Of a DNA stretch of 63,132 nt, positions 56,401-63,132 are shown in pieces. How positions within the stretch are numbered: position 1 is the stretch's first letter; each line of letters starts with the position of its first letter. Both the position numbers and the translations under genes were made by a program. The notes below the pieces were generated by a model, which saw only the letters and a program-made list of their open reading frames with translations, was not told the DNA's origin and searched no databases. The stretch is from Zygnema cylindricum (taxonomy: Eukaryota; Streptophyta; Zygnematophyceae; Zygnematales; Zygnemataceae): NCBI GenBank assembly GCA_037447655.1, contig JBBHKE010001707.1:10062-73193 (forward strand), read 5' to 3'.

Positions 56401-58654
56401 TAGACCACAGCGTAATGTATTTATCCACTGTAAAGAAAAGTCCTTGAGATCTTCACAGTTGACATAGTGTTGTTATCGACCACAAATTCTTCTATGAAAC
56501 TTTCCATGTTCCCATCATGTAATATGGATGTTGTCAAAATTTTCTTACTCCATACATCATGTCAGAAGTTATTTACTCCATATGTTAACAACAAAAGCAT
56601 TGTCAAGAAAGCCATGTGAAGCACTGACAAAAACTGGAACAAACTCGCTGCCAAAACTGACAGAAAATAAAACTAAAAACCCCAAACTACAAAATATCAT
56701 GTGATACTAAAATTTGCAAACTGGACTCAAACCGAACAGAAAATGGATGTGGCGAATGCACTTGCATATGCTACGGTACATCGAATCCAGTCACTTTTAA
56801 AGAATTCAATGAAGAAATATGTCTTGCCTGGTTTCTTGCACAAGGATCCTGGTGGCTTCACCAAGTGAGGTTGCATCTGTGCCGTACAATTGAATGGAGC
56901 GGATCCTCTCATTGTCACCAAATGATGCTAGTTTGCACGTGTTACTGTTACCCTAACCATTCCCAGAAACATTGTGAGCATAGAGTTTTTTGCATATGTG
57001 TGTTTTCACAAGTATTTTTGTTTACTGTCACCCTAACCATTCCCAAAAAGATTGTAAGGAAGAACATTTTTTGCATGTATTTTTTGTTTGTTGCATAGTG
57101 CTGACCTTACCCTAACAATTCTCACAAACATTGTGAGGATAGAGTTTTTGGCATGTGCGTGTGATTTTGCATGTGTTCCTGTTACCCAACCAATCTCAAA
57201 AGCATTATGAAGATAGACGTTTTTGCATGAGCTTTTTGTTTACTGATTCCCTAAACAGAAACTGTGAGGATCATGTGCATGTGCTTTCACAAGTGTTTTT
57301 TGTTTGTTGCATGCTTTACCGTTACCTTAGCCATTCCGAAAAAAAATGGAAGAATAGGGTTTTCGCATGATTTAACGCTAAATATTCCCAAAAAAAATTG
57401 TCAAGATAGAGTTTTTTGCAACCAGTTTGATGTTTCTTTTCACGATGATATTATTATCAACAATTTGGTATTGTGCTTGCTTACCTGAACAAGCAAATGT
57501 GCGATCACCATCTCGCTGACACATAAACCAGCTCCCTCCTCTTCACACAGCTGTCGGTACGGTGCACTGCAAATTATCACGTTTTTTAGTGTTTTCTAGG
57601 GTGGTGCACCGCAAAAAGAAGCAAGGACAAAAAGAGACATAATGCTCTTGTTTTTTGTTTGTAATAGGTTCGAAAATAAAATCATACAGATTTCTGTAGA
57701 ATTGCAAGGACTACTTGCCAGTAACAGCAGTAGTAGTGTACAAATGATTTGCCTATGATTAAAAACTTTAGTTCAGTTGTTTCAAAAGTTAAAATGCATG
57801 TTGCTGCTGTGAAATTGTCAGGTTCAACCAGCATTTGCAGTAGAATAAATATTTTTCAACAATTCTATGAGAGGCCACTCCTATTATAATTATCTCATAC
57901 TTTTATAATGTAAGTCTGTACATCTACTCAAGTTTGAGTCACAATCATGTTTCCTAGTTAGTGTGTCACATTTAGTGACTCCGAGTCCCATTCACTCAGC
58001 TTTTAGTCACATTTACCGCAATTTCAGTCACATTTACTCAAACTTTAGTCACATTTCTTGAAATTTTAGTCATTTGGTCAAATTTACTAAAATTGTAGAC
58101 ACATTTCTTAAAATTTGAATTTTATTAACATCTCATCCAATTTTAGTAATATTTTTATTAAATTTGAGTTATGTTTAATCAAATTTGAGCCACGTTTCTT
58201 AGAATCCGAGTTACATCTACATGTTATCGAGATTGTATTTCTAGAGTTTTTAAAGTTTTTCTATAGCTTTCTAAAGTTTTCCAGGGATAAAATAGACGCG
58301 ACCGAATTAGTGTTACACCTAATAGCCATGGGGCAGTGAAGCTTACTTTGTGATTCCAGCCATGGGAGCAAGAACCACAGGAGGATCCACAGTAATTCCG
58401 GTTCCCAGCCTAAGAGAAGGAAACTCTCCTATCTTTGCAGGCAAAACACCGTCATTCAAAGGACTTCTCATTTGCTCTGTACTAGCAGACAAAACGGAAT
58501 CACCAAAAGGCGATTTAGAAAAGCATGTAATTCTCTTTCGTAAACAATCGTACTGGTAAATCTTTTGAAAAAGTACGAAATGAGGTAACTTTTGAGAACC
58601 GAAGTTCGATTCACAAAGAAAGTGAGAAAATCCATTAGAAGACATTGCTGCCAT
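50491..58654 (-). CDS. tRNA-dihydrouridine synthase (DusB/nifR3-like), 11 exons
   Basis: FMN enzyme reducing uridine to dihydrouridine in the tRNA D-loop. Exons: 58654-58347, 57566-57485, 56952-56828, 56226-56091, 55694-55611, 55151-55029, 52779-52697, 51706-51604, 51247-51195, 50942-50879, 50610-50491; phases agree at every junction, giving 426 residues. Residues 1-60 look like an organelle targeting peptide. Motifs: VLAPMAGITN (94-103), QLYGTD, the catalytic Cys182 in LNFGCPVRK, VTVKMRIG (Lys223), LHARTAEQLY, VLGNGD, GRGCLGRPWLF, then a helical C-terminal domain. Closest in style to actinobacterial and plant organelle-type DusB proteins. Intron 3 is GC-AG. Intron 6 is 2.25 kb. The exon 3 acceptor is the least certain. 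No lesion was seen; this is the only apparently intact host gene. Confidence 0.9.
52316..52690. repeat. Degenerate short tandem repeat in intron 7
   Basis: Many variants of ATGGATGTAAATGGATTTGTAAA (unit about 11-12 bp) filling the part of intron 7 next to the exon 7 donor. Open frames here are artefacts. Confidence 0.8.
53428..53645. mobile_element. MITE, copy 2, in intron 6
   Basis: Ends TGTATCGCTATTAG and AATAGCGATACACGGTG; interior GAGACAGCCAATTGGAATG and CAACCATCGGATTAA. Same family as 49,202-49,422. It sits within intron 6 of the dihydrouridine synthase gene. Confidence 0.75.
53646..55028. other. Rest of intron 6, repeat-derived
   Basis: AT-rich. 54,550-54,800 resembles the block at 700-900 and 61,550-61,740 (AAATAGTGACAGTACG..., CGTACAAACGTAC); an inverted end GTGATTCACGGTGTACTAG is at about 54,930. 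Probably an old non-autonomous transposon in the intron. Confidence 0.45.
55880..55980. repeat. Short tandem repeat in intron 4
   Basis: Five to six variants of TTTTGGTCATGT in tandem. Confidence 0.7.
56941..57430. repeat. Imperfect minisatellite in intron 2
   Basis: About six variable units (60-95 bp) built from ACTGTTACCCTAACCATTCCC, AACATTGTGAGGATAGAG and TTTTTGCATGTG. The first unit overlaps the 5' end of exon 3, so its TTAG acceptor and first codons derive from the repeat. Confidence 0.7.
57955..58250. repeat. Degenerate 20-22 bp repeat in intron 1
   Basis: Variants of TTTAGTCACATTTCTTAAAA in tandem, about ten units, decaying toward the exon 1 donor. Confidence 0.7.
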
Positions 58655-58670
58655 TGCAAATCAAGATATG

Positions 58671-58893
58671 CAGTGTATCGCTATTAGGGTTAACGTTTTT
58701 TTCGCCACTTAAAATAACTTTTTCAGTTGCACACTTGTCGGATTTTCAAATGGAGACCGCCAATGGGAAGGTGATAATCTTGGCTTTCAATCGCAACCGT
58801 CAGATTCATAATCCGACATGTGTGTACGAAGAAAAGATGTTTTAGGTGGCGAAAAATGTATTATTGTCTTTTTCGCCACTTTCAAACATCTTT
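58671..58893. mobile_element. MITE, copy 3, directly upstream of the start codon
   Basis: Same family as copies 1 and 2 (GAGACCGCCAATGGGAAGG, CAACCGTCAGATTC). Its end lies about 17 bp upstream of the ATG at 58,654, so it must supply 5' untranslated or promoter sequence of the gene. The right end is a partial inverted duplication (GGTGGCGAAAAA/TTTTTCGCCAC). Confidence 0.75.
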
Positions 58894-58896
58894 TAG

Positions 58897-59833
58897 GGTA
58901 CGTCCCATGTAATCGGTACTTTGATAAAGTATTTTGGACTGTAGTAAGAATTCTCCGTACTACTTTGAAGAGCGTCCCGATGTGCTAAAATGAAATCGGA
59001 ACTTTGGCATGTGACGGTTGTAGACGTAGGTACAACTTGTGACGATTGAAGGCGACTACAAAACTTCCGACGATTGGTGACGCCAACAAAAACAGCGACA
59101 GTTGTAGACGTCTAGATTTTTGTGAAATCGTAGATGTTTAGGGTTTGGTGATATTGTGACGTCACGCTCACTTGAGACAACGTCGACGTCACTAATCTGC
59201 CATGGTTTTCCGATCTCGTTTTTTCTACTTTTCTCGCTCGACTTGCCATTAAAAAAAAACCTAAAAATTGTCAAAAATAATATTTTTGAAATATCTTTCA
59301 TTTTATACCAATATTGTCGTCTCTTATTCTAAAAAGTGTGAGATTATAGAGATGGTGTGAGAGGGAGAGGGGAGAGGCGACAACGGCGCAAAATTTTACA
59401 AAGTACCCCGTGAATGAAAGTGGAGGTCCGAGACCCCTACAGATTTTTTCCGTACATGCGCGTGACGGGCACAAAGAAAAATAGCCAGGACTCTCCCTTA
59501 TCCTAAAATTTTCACACTCTTGTGGCGCGTGCGTGGGTCATTTTTCATTCGCTGTTTGGGCGGAACTTGAACTAAAATCACCCCCTCGAGGTGATTTTGG
59601 ATGAAGTTTTTTTTTGGGCTGGATTCTCTTGCTCGGTGGTCGAAAAGGAGAAAACGCCAAAATGCGTTCACATGACGACAAACACGCCGTACATCCAAAG
59701 TATGAATTGATGTTTACTTTACTTTGGTAAAAATGATTTTTTTGTACGGCTAAAGATTTTGTCAAAGTTCCCTGAATTTTAGGGCAAAAAGACAGAGAAA
59801 AGTAGATACTTCAATACATGGGGACGTACACTT
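58897..59833 (+). repeat. Repeat family X, copy D
   Basis: About 937 bp from GGGTACGTCCCATGTAATCGG to ACATGGGGACGTACAC, which are near-inverted ends. Internal blocks as in copy B, plus the palindrome TCACCCCCTCGAGGTGA near 59,580-59,596. Confidence 0.65.
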
Positions 59834-60475
59834 ACTTTGGGTCTTCGGCACTTTAAATATGTTACAGTTGTAGACGTATCTACAAAATGTGCCACAAACC
59901 ACGAAACGAAATGTAGACGACTACGAAACTTCCTAAAATTGATGACGTATACAAAAACGGCGACTACTGTAGTAGTCGAGTTTTCCGTGGAATTGTAGAT
60001 TTTTATGGTTTTGTGACATTGCGAAATCATGGTACTTTGTGACGTCATTAGTATAAAACTTTCCGCTATGGCTTTCTGATTTCTTTTTTTTCACTTTTAT
60101 CATTCGATATACCATCAAACTACGACCAAAGATATTCAAACAAAAGGAAAAAAAAAAAATTCATTTGATACCATGATTGTTGTATTTCATTTAGAGAAGT
60201 GACAAAGAGGAGCGGTCGAGTGAGAAAGAGGAGGAGAGACGCGGACGACGTAAACTTTTGCAAATGACCCATGAATGAAAGTGGAGGTCCGAGACCCTTG
60301 CGATTTTTTTTTCCGTATTTTTACGTACATGCCTGTGACGAGCAGGGAAAAAATAGTGTGTACAATCCCTCATGCAAAAAAATTCGAAAACATTTGACGA
60401 GAGCAATAACGTTTTTGAATTCGTCATTCAGCAATTACTTTTAATAAAATCACGACTTGCTGACCATGTACCTAC
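59834..60475 (+). repeat. Repeat family X, copy E (partial)
   Basis: Begins within the GTAGACG block and follows the family through ATGAAAGTGGAGGTCCGAGAC (about 60,274-60,294) and GACGAGCAGGG. It abuts copy D. Confidence 0.6.
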
Positions 60476-61223
60476 GTACGAAGTAATCATACGACAAGAC
60501 TTTTATATATTTTGTAGACGCCAGTCTTTACGCCAGCTCATTTTTTAGGGTTTCAGTTTTCCAACATAACGAAAGTCCTTTGAGAGAAATAGTGTGACGA
60601 ACAAAATTTAACGAAAATAGTGTGCCGTGGGAATGTTATGAAATTTCGTTTTTTATTTTCAGTTGTATTTTGGAAACCACGTGTCATGTGCAAATCTTAA
60701 GATTTTTCGTTGGTTTTCCATCATGACTCGTAGCTTAATTGTCCACCGTGTCACAAAATTTTTTTTTCTGTATATGCCAACCCACCTCCTCGAGGTGGGT
60801 TGAGTGTAATAGAGAAAATTGAAGTGAACTCCTCGCAGATGAACATCCTACGGCCAGTATTACCTCCAAGACCTTCGGAGAGTATCGACAAGATTCTTTG
60901 TAATGTTGCTTTTCGTATAAAAAAAAAATAGGCGGTACGATTTAGTACGGAGAGTCGCGGATTTCTTTAAAAAACGTCACTTTTCGCTTGATGGAACTTC
61001 ACCCTTAGAGTAATTTACTCTAATTACGATTCGCGGTGTACTGAACTTATGCGTACTTTTAAAAAGAACGTACACAAGTGCACACATCATTGATTTAAGT
61101 TGTCTCCCCATGTGCCACTTTCACCTTGTAACATTATGTAAAGTACGGTACTACGAAGAATCTTCGCTAAAATCCAAAGCTACGAACTTACGATCCAAAG
61201 TTACATTTCAAAGTTTCGGTTAC
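60476..61223. other. Repeat remnants, no gene seen
   Basis: Contains the palindrome CCCACCTCCTCGAGGTGGG at about 60,780-60,799 and an inverted family X end (GATCCAAAGTTACATTTCAAAGTTTCGGTTAC at about 61,190-61,222, here only partly quoted by position). No coding evidence. Confidence 0.45.
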
Positions 61224-61225
61224 AC

Positions 61226-61943
61226 TACACCGCCAATCGCTATTAGCGTACATGTTTCTTTAGCGTATAGGAATAATTACAGTGATTTACGCTAATTAGG
61301 AATTTGAAAATTTTCAAAAAAAACATACATCCTAATTGTTGACTAATGCTAATTTGGGTCTTTGAAAAAAAAAATATGTCGGTCGCAAACATGCTTACAC
61401 TACACCGCCAATCGTTATTAGCGTTGTGTACGCTAATTCCGTCCCGCTTTTTTTTTTTATTATTCTCCATTAGTGTAGTTCATTCTATTTTTTTATTTAT
61501 TCTATTAAGGGTTATTTTCAGTACGTTGACTCTTAAATAGAGGGGTGTACGGTCAATATCGGACCGTACATAAATGTACCTTTTTAAGTTAAAAAGTACA
61601 ATAAATCAGTTTTAGTAACCGCGGACGCATGAGAATGTGCGTTCTAAAAAGGAAAAAAAACCAGGTCGTAAAAAATCTCGCTCGCACATATGCGTCCGAC
61701 AGCCGCGTTTCGACCGTGTGAATGTACGATTTATGTACGATCTGTCAAATTTTGTACGGAGACCTATATTAGTGTAAGCATGTTTGAGACCGACATTTTT
61801 TTTTCAAAGATCCGAATTACCATAACCAAACAATTAGAATGTATGATTTTTTCCAAAATTTTCAAATTCTTAAATAGCGTACACCACGGTAATTATTTTT
61901 ATACGCTAAAAAACCTTACACGCTAATAACGATTGGCGGTGTA
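61226..61943. mobile_element. Stowaway-like element
   Basis: Starts CTACACCGCCAATCGCTATT and ends AATAACGATTGGCGGTGTAG. The TA at 61,944-61,945 is followed at once by another CTACACCGTGAATCG end, so two elements share a TA. A further left end is nested at about 61,395. TA target and CTAC/GTAG ends point to Tc1/mariner-type mobilisation. Confidence 0.6.
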
Positions 61944-61945
61944 GT

Positions 61946-62344
61946 ACTACACCGTGAATCGTTATTAGACTTATGTACTCTATATCGGCGCCCCAAAATT
62001 TTGGCATTGATACCCGAAATACCATGATTGATTCTATTTTTTCCGTGACGTTAATAACGGTTCTTGTGAATTAGCGTCAATGGTGTCACCGTACATATTT
62101 TATGAATAGTGTGGTGTACGGAGGGTGGTTGTCCGTGCATCACTGTACTTCATTATCGGAAAACGTACGGAAAGGGTGATGAATATATGTCGGTCGCATG
62201 TAGAACTACGCTTAGAATACACATGGAGTGGAGTTTGCAACATAAGCGTTCGTATGTATTCAGATGCTTGTTTTTGTGTGTGATAATATGAACGGATGAC
62301 ATGTTCACATGCGAAAAAATGCGTAAATAACGAAAGCATATCGC
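61946..62344. other. Second MITE end and spacer
   Basis: The left end CTACACCGTGAATCGTTATTAG begins at 61,946; the matching right end was not found. The rest has no gene. Confidence 0.45.
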
Positions 62345-63132
62345 TGTTGAAATAAGTAGTTTTTGTATTTTCTAGGTCTAAAATAAATTAGCGGAAACAT
62401 ATATAGAAAATGATGGCAGCCTGCCTCCATCTCTTCTCTCTTTTCCCCATACTTGTTGTAGTCACTGAAGGAGAGAGAGAGCGATGGAGCCATGGCTGCC
62501 TCAGCTCCATAGGAAGGACTAAAGAGTGACTTACGTCACTCTCAACAAAAGGTTGAGTCCGGCAGGACTCGAACCCCCGACCGGTAGAGCGCGGCGTAGC
62601 CGTTAGCTCTAACCAGTCTGTCGTAGAAGTCCGTTAGATGATATAGGGTTTCATTTATATTTAAACTATTTTTTAATACTGAAATGATTTAACTGAATAT
62701 GGACGAAACGAACATAGAACTTGTTAAAGTTTAGTGCGAACGTCATTTCGCACGAAAGAAATGAAACGGACATTTGTTTTAAACGGTCGACATTTAATTT
62801 CAGATTTAATCCGACGGCGCACGTCATCGCCGAGATCGCGGAATGGTCACTTTGGATTTTATGGACGTGGCATGACGTGGCGCCGCGTGGAAGGATGACA
62901 TTCGGTCGCGAGAATTCCGGAGTATATACGAACGAGTGGAAATATGACACGCGTCCACTCAATTGCCTTGTCGTACACCGGCCGTACAGAAAGTACATCG
63001 GCCGTAGTACCTTTCTGTACTTTACAGTAATATGATTGGTTCGTACTTTAGTAGATAGGGGTTGTGAGAGAGAGATTTAGGACTTAGGAAATTTTGGTAG
63101 ATAGACACTTCTCTCTCTAAGAGAGCTTTGTA
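62345..63132 (+). repeat. LTR-T family LTR, running off the window
   Basis: Starts TGTTGAAATAAG with no polypurine tract before it, so it is a 5' or solo LTR. Contains the hairpin, the antisense tRNA-like module, a palindrome at about 62,984-63,020 (GTACAGAAAGTAC/GTACCTTTCTGTAC) and an ATTGG box. The window ends near the expected TATA box (TTTGTA). Confidence 0.8.
62407..62622 (-). ncRNA. Antisense tRNA-like Pol III module plus hairpin (copy 7)
   Basis: On the minus strand: D-arm-like ACTGGTTAGAGCTAACGG, B-box GGTTCGAGTCC (consensus match), TTTT at 62,550-62,547. The hairpin 62,425-62,489 has stem CTCCATC/GATGGAG plus TCTCTC/GAGAGA and loop ACTTGTTGTAGTCACTG (element sense); outer stem GGCAGCC/GGCTGCC. 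TTTT at 62,410-62,407. Confidence 0.6.

Overview
The window is AT-rich nuclear DNA of a eukaryote, most likely green-lineage (streptophyte alga or land-plant type). Three things suggest this: plant-like copia retrotransposons dominate it; one of them has a primer-binding site that matches the plant-type anticodon stem of initiator tRNA-Met; and the single host gene encodes a bacterial-type tRNA-dihydrouridine synthase with an N-terminal targeting extension and 11 exons. The lineage call is an inference.

Layout. 1-3,290: low-complexity DNA, a long pyrimidine/purine tract, and a cluster of AGCGACGA hairpins typical of a transposon subterminus. 3,110-16,911: a DNA-transposon-like gene on the minus strand, split by a 12.15-kb copia-type insertion (3,766-15,917, TTGAT duplication at both ends). 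That insertion is chimeric and carries a gag-only element nested inside it (9,871-14,185, TTAAA duplication, two 1,191-bp LTRs). 16,912-21,200: another decayed minus-strand copia element, broken by a plus-strand LTR at 21,201. 22.3-27.7 kb: gene-poor repeats ending in a CG-rich 20-bp minisatellite. 27,718-40,086: two plus-strand copia elements in tandem sharing a middle LTR (LTR-A-LTR-B-LTR); A contains a solo LTR of the first family (30,195-31,388) and B contains a 10-N gap. 40,087-45.7 kb: a third copia fragment and a Ty3/gypsy element, both minus strand and decayed. 46-62 kb: copies of a 0.9-1.2 kb repeat family ('X') and short MITEs around the dihydrouridine synthase gene (58,654 down to 50,491, minus). 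62,345-63,132: the start of another LTR of the first family.

The most interesting signal is shared by seven LTRs of the first family (here LTR-T). Each carries, antisense to the element, a tRNA-like module with Pol III A-box and B-box motifs, usually followed by TTTT, and then a long hairpin whose stems differ between copies with compensating changes while its loop (about CAGTGACTGCGACAAGT) stays fixed. A T-run follows the hairpin in five of seven copies. I read this as a candidate antisense Pol III transcription unit built into a retrotransposon LTR. The gag-only member also has a primer-binding site complementary to the anticodon arm of initiator tRNA-Met (half-tRNA priming, as in Drosophila copia and yeast Ty5), with the gag frame running through it. 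Nearly all retrotransposon genes here are broken; the host gene looks intact.
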